DNA of 57,034 nt from Victivallis lenta (lineage in GTDB: Bacteria; Verrucomicrobiota; Lentisphaeria; Victivallales; Victivallaceae): the NCBI RefSeq assembly GCF_009695545.1, contig NZ_VUNS01000034.1:1-57034 (forward strand), written 5' to 3'. The notes under the pieces are model-generated. The model was not told the DNA's origin. It searched no databases and saw nothing but the letters and a program-made list of their open reading frames with translations. Below are positions 1 to 7,481 of this stretch, piece by piece. A program made the position numbers and the translations under genes. Each line of letters begins with the position of its first letter. Position 1 is the stretch's first letter.

Positions 1-5
1 GTTCA

Positions 6-27
6 GATCCCTGCTGGGACAGGGATC
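6..27 (-). terminator. Hairpin downstream of the repeat-protein gene
   Basis: GATCCCTG (6-13) and CAGGGATC (20-27) form a perfect 8-bp stem with a 6-nt loop, about 20 nt after the stop codon of the minus-strand gene ending at 48. The window ends before a U-tract could be seen, so terminator function is an inference. Confidence 0.4.
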
Positions 28-47
28 ATATCGCCCCATTTACGGAA

Positions 48-716
48 CTACAGCGACAGGTCGTCATCGAACTTGAGATGATGGAACGGATGCCTGACCA
101 GATCGATCAGCTTCCGGAACTGCTCGCCGTTGCGTATCCGTGACTTCAACTTCGGAAGGAGGTTGAGCCTGCGCCAGTCTTCATCGCTGAACTGGTCAAG
201 GCACGGGCAGTCCGTCAACAATTCAGCGGAACTGTAAAGGATGCTCCACCACATTGGCTTCGTGAACTGTTCCTGACAGGGGCAGTTATACCAAATGCCC
301 GGATTATGCTTGACGACCCAGAACCAGTCTCCCAAAGTGAAATCATGCATATCGATATCTGTGCTGAAATAACTGTCACTTGCCAGTAATCCGCTCCTTA
401 CAGCCGGATGATCCGGTATTTCGCAGTAATGGAGCAAAGTCGGTTGGTGTTGTAACAGTCGTTGCCACTGATGCGGGGTGAAATCTTTCCAGCACGTACA
501 CCGCCATGCAAGCGACTGCTGCTTCTCAAGAACGATGAGCCACTCGTCCGGGGTAAACTCGGAGAATGGACAGAGTTCCTGAAGCTCCGGGTGTCGGGAG
601 ACGATGCGTGCCCACTGCTTCGGAGAAAGCGGAGCGGAAACAGATGGCTCTTCGGGAGTAAAAGCTGCGCAGTTCCATTCCAGATCGAGGAAGACATTCA
701 GTTCTTGTTCGGTCAT
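48..716 (-). CDS. Trp/Cys tandem-repeat protein of unknown function
   Basis: A 222-aa protein with no recognisable enzyme domain. It is built from about five or six imperfect repeats of roughly 25 residues with the pattern F-[ST]-x3-W-x2-[ILV]-[LV]-x4-P-x-L-x3-C-x-C-x3-F. Examples are the segments starting FTPDEW, FTPHQW, FTLGDW, FTKPMW and FSDEDW. The spaced Trp, Pro and Cys suggest a small helical solenoid, possibly metal- or disulfide-stabilised. There is no signal peptide or membrane segment. It starts 19 nt after the stop of the HUH protein gene, with AAGGAAA as ribosome-binding site, so the two are probably cotranscribed. I recall similar Trp-Leu-Leu/Gln-Pro/Cys repeats in mobile elements of Lentisphaerae and gut bacteria, but cannot verify that here. 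It may be an accessory protein of the element rather than a host gene. Confidence 0.75.
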   Translation of the reverse strand: MTEQELNVFLDLEWNCAAFTPEEPSVSAPLSPKQWARIVSRHPELQELCPFSEFTPDEWLIVLEKQQSLAWRCTCWKDFTPHQWQRLLQHQPTLLHYCEIPDHPAVRSGLLASDSYFSTDIDMHDFTLGDWFWVVKHNPGIWYNCPCQEQFTKPMWWSILYSSAELLTDCPCLDQFSDEDWRRLNLLPKLKSRIRNGEQFRKLIDLVRHPFHHLKFDDDLSL

Positions 717-735
717 TGCGATTTCCTTTCATTGG

Positions 736-1380
736 TTATTTGGGGATGCGGGACGAGAATACTTCCCGCTGGTGCTTGGGTGAGGAATCTTTCTGGTTGA
801 CTTTGGCAAGGTAGCTGCAACGTCGGAAACACTGATCGTATTGGCTGTTGTAGTTCGGGTCATCCTTGCGGAGCATGACGCCGTTCTCCTGCGGTTGACC
901 TTGCCGGTTCCTCATACAATCGTCAATCAGTCCGTAGCTGGTTGCCCGTCCTGCGTCATCATGCTTCGGTGACAGGTTCAGCGTCTTCTCCCACAACCGT
1001 TCTGCCGTCTGGATGTGATCGTGGATGCTTTGGGTCTTATGTCCGTTCATCATCAATGCAACGTGATAATGCTGGTGTTTCTCTCGGGAACACTCCCGGA
1101 CTGCGATATACGCCGGGTCGTAACCTGCTCTCTTACGGTTTTTGATGAAGGTCTCTTGAAACTGGCTGAAGAGTTCGTTGTCATTCGGATGCCCGTAGCC
1201 TTTGGGGAATCGGACATCATACCGCATGAAGTAGACTTTGCTGTGACGGCTGCTCATATCGGTCATGATCTGATCAATCTTTTGCAATATCGCTTCTTTA
1301 CAGCCAAGCTGTTTCTCTTTGTCGGTCATGATAGGATGTCCCTGATATTGCTCCTCGTAGGTGATTCTTTCATTTCTCAT
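736..1380 (-). CDS. Inovirus Gp2 / YagK-YfjJ-like HUH replication protein
   Basis: A 214-aa protein resembling the YagK/YfjJ C-terminal and inovirus Gp2-type families, which are rolling-circle replication initiators of the HUH class found on satellites, inoviruses and integrated elements. The key visible motif is H-Y-H followed by VALMMNG at about residues 104-113, the two metal-binding histidines of an HUH endonuclease. Tyr residues further on (around the YGLIDDC segment and the NYNSQYDQC segment) are candidate nicking tyrosines. The N-terminal YFMRYDVRFP strand also fits these proteins. The length is typical of short members. AGAGAG precedes the ATG, and a 14-bp stem-loop lies 51 nt upstream and could be its nick site or a control element. 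It is followed directly by the repeat-protein gene. The family call is confident; whether it is still active is unknown. Confidence 0.8.
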   Translation of the reverse strand: MRNERITYEEQYQGHPIMTDKEKQLGCKEAILQKIDQIMTDMSSRHSKVYFMRYDVRFPKGYGHPNDNELFSQFQETFIKNRKRAGYDPAYIAVRECSREKHQHYHVALMMNGHKTQSIHDHIQTAERLWEKTLNLSPKHDDAGRATSYGLIDDCMRNRQGQPQENGVMLRKDDPNYNSQYDQCFRRCSYLAKVNQKDSSPKHQREVFSSRIPK

Positions 1381-1430
1381 GCTGCTGTCTCTCTTGCTTA
1401 CTGTTTATTCTGTTTCTCTTTGTGTAGGGA

Positions 1431-1470
1431 TGAGCCCCCTGTGATGTCTAAAGCCCTCACAGGGGGCTCA
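1431..1470. other. 14-bp perfect stem-loop upstream of the HUH gene
   Basis: Bases 1431-1444 and 1457-1470 are exact inverted repeats (TGAGCCCCCTGTGA and its complement) with a 12-nt loop. Read on the minus strand, a shorter AGCCC/GGGCT pairing is mutually exclusive with the long stem. The position in the 5' region of a rolling-circle-type initiator gene makes it a candidate double-strand origin or an attenuator of that gene. No U-tract follows it on the minus strand. Confidence 0.6.
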
Positions 1471-1521
1471 TATAGGTACTACCAATTAACCTGCCTTTGA
1501 TAGCGTGAAACATGCCTGCTG

Positions 1522-1554
1522 ACGCAGGAGCTTTCGATCCGCGATCTCCTGCGT
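1522..1554. other. 9-bp stem-loop in the element's non-coding region
   Basis: ACGCAGGAG (1522-1530) pairs perfectly with CTCCTGCGT (1546-1554) around a 15-nt loop that itself contains two GATC sites. It lies between the larger stem-loop and the element end. It has no T-run, so it is unlikely to be a simple terminator. An origin or protein-binding role is possible but unproven. Confidence 0.45.
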
Positions 1555-2096
1555 AGCGTAGATGGCGCTTTGACCGGATTATTCCCCCGCATAAGATGAC
1601 GGAGATAAATAAATGATATGTGCAAGCATAATTTCACGCAGAACAGCGGAATCTCAGAGCGCGGGAGGGGGCAAACTCACAACGAAACAGAATCATCTCA
1701 TTCAACGGCTTCGCTGATTTTCATCCTGTTTATGCAGGGAGTTGGATATTTGAGAAGTAAGTTTTTACCGGGTTGTGCTGGTCTGGGTTCAAGGATGGTT
1801 TATGCAAAATCCAAGTTGAACTTTGAATTTGCATCGTTGGCAGGGGAGGGGGGATGTTCTTTCAAAGGAGAGAACAGAGAGAAACAGTGGAATTGTTTGG
1901 GATTTTCTTTCAGACATTCTGCGGCTGGTGCAGCCCTGCTTTGAAAAAGAGCACGTTACAAATGGAATAAGAACCAAAATGATGTTCTAAAAATGTTCTA
2001 ATTCGTGTTCTAAAAGCAATAAAAATCAGCTTGATTCAGGATGAGGCAGAGAAGTTGGTTTTGTGTTGCTTCTTGCTTGAAATTAGGGAGTTAAAA
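1555..2096. other. Non-coding AT-rich end of the element
   Basis: About 540 bases with no convincing gene. Short open frames here (for example 1618-1944 plus, 1789-1977 minus) lack good ribosome-binding sites and show no protein-like composition. The stretch contains three TGTTCTAA iterons close to the tRNA and otherwise no structure I can support. Confidence 0.5.
1983..2013 (+). repeat. Three TGTTCTAA iterons next to the att site
   Basis: TGTTCTAA occurs at 1983-1990, 1994-2001 and 2006-2013, spaced 11 and 12 bp, about one helical turn apart on the same DNA face. They end about 84 bp from the tRNA 3' end. Arrays like this beside an attachment site are typical arm-type sites for tyrosine integrases or their excisionases, or replication iterons. 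The repeats are seen directly; their role is inferred. Confidence 0.6.
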
Positions 2097-2172
2097 TGGT
2101 AGCCCGGGCGGGAATCGAACCCACGGCCAACTGCTTAGAAGGCAGCTGCTCTATCCTCTGAGCTACCGGGCC
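2097..2172 (-). tRNA. tRNA-Arg (anticodon TCT)
   Basis: A 76-nt cloverleaf read on the minus strand. The acceptor stem GGCCCGG pairs with CCGGGCT with a G-U closing pair. The D-stem is GCTC/GAGC, the anticodon stem GCTGC/GCAGT carries loop CTTCTAA (anticodon TCT), and the T-loop is TTCGATT. The discriminator is A and the CCA is encoded (complement of 2097-2099). It reads AGA codons. Its 3' end faces the AT-rich element and probably served as the integration site. A candidate promoter lies just upstream at 2188-2215. Confidence 0.95.
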
Positions 2173-2187
2173 ATTATGACTGTATAT

Positions 2188-2215
2188 AAAATACCTGCAA
2201 CTTCATTTTTTTCAA
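2188..2215 (-). promoter_or_regulatory. Candidate promoter of tRNA-Arg
   Basis: On the minus strand TTGAAA (2215-2210) and TATTTT (2193-2188) are separated by 16 bp, with TATATA just downstream as an alternative -10. The predicted start lies a few bases before the tRNA 5' end at 2172. Confidence 0.45.
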
Positions 2216-2375
2216 GCGGAAAGCAATGGATATCTGCCGATTTTATCCGGTCGGCGTTTTTCAACGTACTGCCGTGGTGTTGGACGGCGATCCGCTTCTG
2301 ACATTCGGAACTCCGGCCGGCCGAAATGCCATGGACGGTCAGGGCCTTCGGCAAGTGGGCGGAGGAGGACCCTTT

Positions 2376-2660
2376 TTACGGGGATTCCGTTCCCGGTTCG
2401 GGCTGTACGGTTTTCTCTCCGCCGCTTCCTGTTCGGGGTCCGGAGGCGTCTCCTTTTTGCTCTTCGCTGATTCCGCAGTACGCCCTTCTCACCGCAAGCG
2501 TCATGAGAAGCTGGACGATCAATGCCGTCAGGCCGAGCGATTCGGCGACCGGCAGGAAAACACCGTCTGGCTGCGGAAGAGATTCCCGAACAGCGTCATT
2601 GCGAGAAAGAACCCGGCTTCTGAATCTCCGCCTTGAGCTGGCCGAACAGACGGGATTTTT
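2376..2660 (-). pseudogene. Possible decayed small membrane-protein gene
   Basis: The 500-bp gap between the tRNA and the gene ending at 2674 has no intact gene. Three minus-strand frames in succession give protein-like pieces: SRLFGQLKAEIQKPGS, then FFLAMTLFGNLFRSQT, then a piece starting GVFLPVAESLGL that continues as a hydrophobic helix and a charged, Gly/Pro-rich tail ending at a TAA at 2376-2378. Joined by two frameshifts (near 2606 and 2560) they would make a roughly 100-aa protein with two hydrophobic segments. It could be the dead last gene of the upstream operon, or a coincidence of composition. The rest of the gap (2216-2375) shows nothing. Confidence 0.25.
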
Positions 2661-2673
2661 TTCCGGCTTGTCG

Positions 2674-5169
2674 TCAAAGCTTCCGTTTCAGCACGTCGAA
2701 CAGCGGGGTCAGTTCGCCGGCGGTATGAGTTGTTCGCTCGGCTCCCGCTGCCGGGGCAGGGGAGGCCTGGAGCGGCTCCAGCAGCTGCACGTCATACTCC
2801 CGCGCCAGACGGCGCAGGGAGTCGAGCAGTCCGCCCATCGCATCCTCCTCGCCGGAAGCCGCCGGACCCGGCGACAGATAGACGGCGTGAAGCTTGCGGT
2901 TCGCCCGGAGTTTTTCGAGCAGGACCGCGATGTAACGGTCGCGCATCCACGGCTCGAGCGTCCCCATATGGCGGAGGCACGGCAGGATGAGCACGGCCCG
3001 GTCCGCATCGCTGGCGGCGATCCGGTCCAGCAGCCGGAACAGGCTCGACTCCAGCGGATTCTCGGAGTCGTCGTAGGGGACGAATTCGACGGTCTGCTTT
3101 TGGGCCTTGAACGCTTCGGAGGCCGTCTCCGCGACGCCGTCGGCCGCTTCGCCGATCACCAGCAGGCGGCGGTACGGAATCAGCTCTTCCCCGATTTTCC
3201 GGGGCAGCTCCCAATTCCGGATGTCGCTGAGTTTCGGGCGGCGCAGCACCAGAACTGCGCCGTCTTCTCCCGCGAGCTCTTCAAAATTGCGGCCGGAAGC
3301 CACCTGCACGATCGTCAGGCGTCTGCGGTCGAAGGTGAAGCCGGTGATGGCGAGCTCCGCATCAAGCACCCTCTCCTTCGGCGCGCCCTCCTTCGGCGGA
3401 GACGGCGGGAGCTCGATCGCATCCTTGCGGTAGATGTCCGCAGCCGCGCGGTTGAACCGTTCATCCGGCTTGCCTGCGAGACGGATGGTCCGTTTTTCCG
3501 CATCGGCGCCGTCCAGCCGGACGGCGAGCTCCGCCTCGACCTCGAACGGCAGCCGAGAGACGGTTTCTGCCATGACGGAAAGCGTTTCGTCTTCGTAGAC
3601 GACCGCCGGAGCCCAGAGTCTCAGCGACAGGTCCGGGCGGAGTTCAACCAGGTCGGCCCGGTAATCCGGACGGAGGACCGGCAGTTCCGTCTCCGGGCGC
3701 TCCTTCAGCCGGAAAGAGAGCTGCTTCTCCGGCTCATCCGGCAGGACGACCGTCGGCGGCAGCTCCGATATGGGGCGGCAGGCGCCTTCTCCGAGGCGCC
3801 ACTCCAGCTGCTCCGGCGGCGTCTGGAACTGGAAGCTCTCGATCGGAGTGCTCTCCCGCTTGCCGGTATACAGCAGATAGTGGCTGCGGCGCGCGAGGAG
3901 CGGGTAGTTCCGTTTTTCACGGTCCGCCAGCTCTTTCGGAATCCCGGCGCGGGCGGGAGTGAAATGTTCGGCCGCCAGCAGCTCGAATTCCCCCGTCCCC
4001 GCCGGCCGCATGCGGGCGGTCAGTTGGCCGTAGCCGCTGTTGAGCCGGTAGAAGAGGTCGAATGGAACACTGCCCTTTTTGAGGCTGATCCGGGCAACCT
4101 CCCGGGTCGGCGGCTGCGAGCCGTTGGCGTCGGTTCTCCGGATCAGGATCTGTCCGTTGAGGCGCATGACCGCAAGCGAGTTCGACATCAGCTCGAATTC
4201 GTACTCCCCGTCGGCCGGCACTTCGAGGAAGCCGGAAAAGCGGGCGGAGTAGTGCTCCTGCGTCTCCGGCGGCCGGACCAGCAGCTGCACTTCGGTTGCG
4301 ATGAAGGTGCGCGGATTCCGCCAGCCGGCCATGCCGAGCAGGTTGTTTTCGGCGCCGAACACCATATCCTTGCGGGCCTGCGCGTAGAGGTTTGCGATCC
4401 GGGTCTGCTCCCGCTTGATGTAGGCGAAGTGATTCTTCATATGCTGCTGCCAGGAGTAATTGAAGTACTGCATCCGCTGAATGCGCGGCCGGCCGGTGAG
4501 CTCGGCGAACGCGCTGATCCGCTGATTGCGATTCTTTGTCACGAGCCGCTTCCACTGGTTTTTGCGGTTTTTCCAGTATTGCGGGAATTTCGGAACCCAG
4601 GGAACCGTCTCCACTCCCTGATACCGCTGGCGCAGGATCATGTAAGTCCGGTTCGGAAAATTCCGGACGTGCCACTGATTCTGGCGCTCGATTTCACGGT
4701 TCCGCCAGTCGAGGAACTCCTCCGGTGTGCAAGGCCGGTTCCCGCCCCAGTAGAAAGCCAGCAGCAGCCGCTGGGCGGGGGGGCGCACTCCGGATTCCGG
4801 CTTCCAGGTGTCGGCCGGCTGCTTCTCCTTGAAGCCGAAATAGATGTCGAACGCCTTCGCCTTGGGCGCTGGCGCGATGGAGAGCGAATAATTGTCGTGG
4901 AACTGGAACGGAACCGGATTGCCGGCGTCGTCGAACACCCGCACGCCGTTCTCCGGCAGCACCGGCAGCACCTGGCGGCGCATGTCCACGCTGGTCGCTT
5001 CTGCCGGGAGTTCCGGTTGTACGCTCAGCCGGTACTCCGCCTCGGGAACCAGCCACTTCTTTTCCGGCGCCGGGGCAGGGGAGGCTTCGCCGGAGCCGGC
5101 GCTTCCGGCGGCCGATGCCGCCAGAAGGGTGCAGCAAGCGGCGGCGACGAGGATGAATTTGTTGCGCAT
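2674..5169 (-). CDS. Exported PA14-like domain protein
   Basis: An 831-aa protein. The N-terminal segment MRNKFILVAAACCTLLAAS is a clear signal peptide, so it acts in the periplasm or outside. A beta-rich stretch at about residues 295-405 (YSARFSGFLEVPADGEYEFE, then an LNGQIL segment) resembles PA14-type carbohydrate-binding domains. A Tyr/Trp/Arg/Asn-rich region precedes it, and beta-sandwich-like sequence follows. The C-terminal 200 residues (LLVIGEAADG, then DRAVLILPCLRHMG and VYLSPGP) look like an alpha/beta fold of the SGNH or flavodoxin kind, but no catalytic set is clear. The start is fixed by overlap: its ATG shares one base with the TAA of the GH gene upstream. A longer frame running to 5658 is artefactual because it lies inside that gene. 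The role is probably binding or processing a glycan together with the enzyme encoded upstream. Confidence 0.7.
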   Translation of the reverse strand: MRNKFILVAAACCTLLAASAAGSAGSGEASPAPAPEKKWLVPEAEYRLSVQPELPAEATSVDMRRQVLPVLPENGVRVFDDAGNPVPFQFHDNYSLSIAPAPKAKAFDIYFGFKEKQPADTWKPESGVRPPAQRLLLAFYWGGNRPCTPEEFLDWRNREIERQNQWHVRNFPNRTYMILRQRYQGVETVPWVPKFPQYWKNRKNQWKRLVTKNRNQRISAFAELTGRPRIQRMQYFNYSWQQHMKNHFAYIKREQTRIANLYAQARKDMVFGAENNLLGMAGWRNPRTFIATEVQLLVRPPETQEHYSARFSGFLEVPADGEYEFELMSNSLAVMRLNGQILIRRTDANGSQPPTREVARISLKKGSVPFDLFYRLNSGYGQLTARMRPAGTGEFELLAAEHFTPARAGIPKELADREKRNYPLLARRSHYLLYTGKRESTPIESFQFQTPPEQLEWRLGEGACRPISELPPTVVLPDEPEKQLSFRLKERPETELPVLRPDYRADLVELRPDLSLRLWAPAVVYEDETLSVMAETVSRLPFEVEAELAVRLDGADAEKRTIRLAGKPDERFNRAAADIYRKDAIELPPSPPKEGAPKERVLDAELAITGFTFDRRRLTIVQVASGRNFEELAGEDGAVLVLRRPKLSDIRNWELPRKIGEELIPYRRLLVIGEAADGVAETASEAFKAQKQTVEFVPYDDSENPLESSLFRLLDRIAASDADRAVLILPCLRHMGTLEPWMRDRYIAVLLEKLRANRKLHAVYLSPGPAASGEEDAMGGLLDSLRRLAREYDVQLLEPLQASPAPAAGAERTTHTAGELTPLFDVLKRKL

Positions 5170-7481
5170 TATTTCTTCTCCCGCTCGAGTTTGAATGCCA
5201 GGTCGATCCGGAACGGCGGCGCGGTCAGCACGACCGGTTTGCCCGCTTCGACCTTGACCGTCCCGGAGGCGACCTCGCGGCACGGCAGAGTCGAAAACCA
5301 GCGGAGACGGTATTCGCCCGGCGCGGGCAGCGCGCTCTCGAGCCTGATCGAAACCTCCTTCACTTCCGGGAAGGCGGCCGGGTCGGCCGGATAGCGCTGT
5401 GTCGCTGCCCGGTTGTAGAGCCAGCCGTAAAATGCGTCCGGCGCGGCAAGCGCCAGCGCCTGGTAGGTCTGGCCCTTCGGCGGAGCCGGAACGGTGACCG
5501 CCGGGGAGAGCAGGTAGTCGAGCTTTTCGCTCCGCAGGTCGATGCCCTTCAGGTAATCCGCGAACGCGCGGTAGTGGTCGTAGTGGTCGTTGAGATGGAC
5601 GAAATCGTGCCACCAGAGGAACGGGGTTCCGGAGAGCCGGGAGAAAAGCGACCCCCACAACCCGGAGTGGATGTCGCCGAGGATCTGCTCCGGCGCGCTT
5701 CCGTTCGGATTGCCGCCGAACTCCGTGATGAGCTGCGGCTTGCCGTGATTCTTCATATGGTTGCCGTAGTCGCGCAGATGGTCCGCGAAATGCATGTCCG
5801 GATTCCGGTAGGCGTCGCCGGCGATATGGGTGATGGCGGGCTGCTGGAACAGCTTGATCAGGCCGAGCAGATTATGGAATTCGCTGCAGATGTGCGTACT
5901 GACCGGCCAGCCGATCTGGGAGTAGCCGCGCAGCTCCTCCGCCGCCGCCTGGTGCCACTTGAGCGCACTGCCGTCCGCGTAACGCTCGCGCATCTGGGAA
6001 GTGAGGTCGACTTCGCTCCAGAGCTCGACCGCCATGATGTTCGGCGTACCGCCCCAGCGCGCCGCGATGTAGCGGGCGCGCTTCGAGTTGTTTTTCATGG
6101 CCGCTTCGGAACGGAAAAACTCCGCCGGGTCCGAGAGGAAGCCGCCGTTTGCAGCGGCGTACTCCGCCCTGGCGTTGATCGGGTTTTCGCGCCACTCCGG
6201 GTCGGAGCTGTCGGAGAGACGCCCGTGGTTGTCGATGATGAGATTGATGAAAATGCCGTTTTCGCGGGCTGTGTCGATCACGTGGTCGAGCCGCCAGGCG
6301 GCATCGGTGTTGTAACGGCCGACGCCGTAGTAGCCGCTGCGCCCGGCGTCGTGTTCGAGCGCCATGGTCCAGCCGGCCATCCAGACCTCGACGGCGTTGA
6401 TTCCGGCCTTGCCGCACGCCGTGAGATAGTCGTCGTAGTCATAGGTGCCGCGGTCCGGCAGGTGGCCGAAATTGAAGCCGATTTCGCTGCGGCGGTCCGT
6501 ATTGGTGTGGATGTTCAATCCGATCGGGAAGAAGAATTCGCCGCTGGTCAGCTCGAAAAATCCGTTGTTTTTCGCCGAGACCCGCACTGCCCCGGGGAGG
6601 TTCGAGGCCGCAGCCGAGAAGCTCCGCCACTCCGAAACCGTCTCCTCCTTCGCCATGCGGTCGTTGACGACGAGCCGCAGCTGATAGTCGCCGGGAACGA
6701 GCGGCGTGAACCGGATCTCCCAGAAGCCGGAGCCCTCCGGACGGATGATTTCGCGCGTGAAATGGCGCGTCCGCGTGTAATCGCGGGAGTAAAAGCCCGG
6801 GTAGCGTTTGACGTTTCCGTCCGGTGTTTTCAGCTCGAAATCGACCGTCACCTCATCGGGATCGTACGGATTGAAGAATTCGCGGTCGAGCCGGAACCGG
6901 CTGTCGACCCGGCGGTTCACCTCTCCGAGCGGCGGCAGCTTCCAGTCGCGGATCGAGAGCGGCTGTTTTTCGCGCTCTCCCGCAAAGCGGAGATTCCGGC
7001 ATTCGAGCGTGAAAGTCCTCGTCTCGCTGCCGTAGACGGAGATTCCGGCCGAAAAGATCTGCGTGGCGGCTTCGGCGTCGAAGACCGCGCCGTGACCGAC
7101 GCCGCGCCAGTTGCGGCCGGAGCGGTCGAGCCGGACGCCGATTTTTTTCCATTCGCCGGGTGTGAAACTGAACTCTTCGATGCTCTGGAACCAGAGCCCG
7201 TCCTTATTCTTGAAGAACACCACGCCCTTGACCGGTTCCGGCGTGTCGGCCTCCACTTTGATCTCCATTTCGAGCGACTGCGCGTCAAACGCGGCCCGCT
7301 GCGGCCGGAAAGTCAGCCGGTCCGGCTCGCGATAGAGCTGGGCTCCTCCCGGAAAGCCGACCTCCATTTTCGGTTCGCCGGGTTTCAGCAGCTTCGCGCC
7401 GTCGGCGCGCCAGATGCCGTCGGCGGCGGAGAGAATCAGGGTGAACGCAAAGGCGGCAAGGACCGGGAGAAAAAGCTTCAT
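5169..7481 (-). CDS. Exported glycoside hydrolase, GH5-like with DUF5060-type domain
   Basis: A 770-aa protein starting with a signal peptide (MKLFLPVLAAFAFTLILSA). The first 170 residues are beta-rich, like a carbohydrate-binding module. Residues around 190-270 (YPGFYSRDYTRTRHFTREI, then PGDYQLRLVV) match the DUF5060-type domain that precedes GH5-like barrels. A TIM barrel follows, with probable acid/base Glu490 in VELWSEVD and nucleophile Glu587 in LITEFGG, the usual strand-4 and strand-7 positions in clan GH-A. Substrate is unknown; beta-mannan or a similar beta-linked glycan is plausible. Its ATG overlaps the end of the brkB-like gene by 4 nt and its stop overlaps the next start by 1 nt, so it is translationally coupled on both sides. 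Confidence 0.8.
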   Translation of the reverse strand: MKLFLPVLAAFAFTLILSAADGIWRADGAKLLKPGEPKMEVGFPGGAQLYREPDRLTFRPQRAAFDAQSLEMEIKVEADTPEPVKGVVFFKNKDGLWFQSIEEFSFTPGEWKKIGVRLDRSGRNWRGVGHGAVFDAEAATQIFSAGISVYGSETRTFTLECRNLRFAGEREKQPLSIRDWKLPPLGEVNRRVDSRFRLDREFFNPYDPDEVTVDFELKTPDGNVKRYPGFYSRDYTRTRHFTREIIRPEGSGFWEIRFTPLVPGDYQLRLVVNDRMAKEETVSEWRSFSAAASNLPGAVRVSAKNNGFFELTSGEFFFPIGLNIHTNTDRRSEIGFNFGHLPDRGTYDYDDYLTACGKAGINAVEVWMAGWTMALEHDAGRSGYYGVGRYNTDAAWRLDHVIDTARENGIFINLIIDNHGRLSDSSDPEWRENPINARAEYAAANGGFLSDPAEFFRSEAAMKNNSKRARYIAARWGGTPNIMAVELWSEVDLTSQMRERYADGSALKWHQAAAEELRGYSQIGWPVSTHICSEFHNLLGLIKLFQQPAITHIAGDAYRNPDMHFADHLRDYGNHMKNHGKPQLITEFGGNPNGSAPEQILGDIHSGLWGSLFSRLSGTPFLWWHDFVHLNDHYDHYRAFADYLKGIDLRSEKLDYLLSPAVTVPAPPKGQTYQALALAAPDAFYGWLYNRAATQRYPADPAAFPEVKEVSIRLESALPAPGEYRLRWFSTLPCREVASGTVKVEAGKPVVLTAPPFRIDLAFKLEREKK

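Larger units (their letters stand above)
1..2099. mobile_element. Right end of an integrated element at tRNA-Arg
   Basis: This stretch is clearly more AT-rich than the rest of the window. It holds an HUH replication-type gene, a repeat-protein gene, stem-loops and short iterons, and it ends exactly at the 3' end of a tRNA-Arg gene. Many tyrosine-integrase elements insert at tRNA 3' ends and rebuild the tRNA. The tRNA is intact with an encoded CCA, and the element lies on its 3' side, as expected. No integrase gene and no second att copy are visible, so the rest of the element would lie left of the window. The boundary at 2097-2099 is inferred from the tRNA end. Confidence 0.55.

Noticed and set aside
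1618-1944. 108-codon plus-strand frame in the element
   Set aside because: No ribosome-binding site and low-complexity, unnatural sequence.
2326-5394. 1022-codon plus-strand open frame
   Set aside because: It lies antisense to two well-supported exported proteins; its Arg/Gln/Pro-rich composition is what the antisense of GC-rich coding DNA gives.
5170-5658. Longer N-terminus for the PA14-like protein
   Set aside because: This part lies inside the GH gene; a signal peptide begins exactly at the ATG at 5169.
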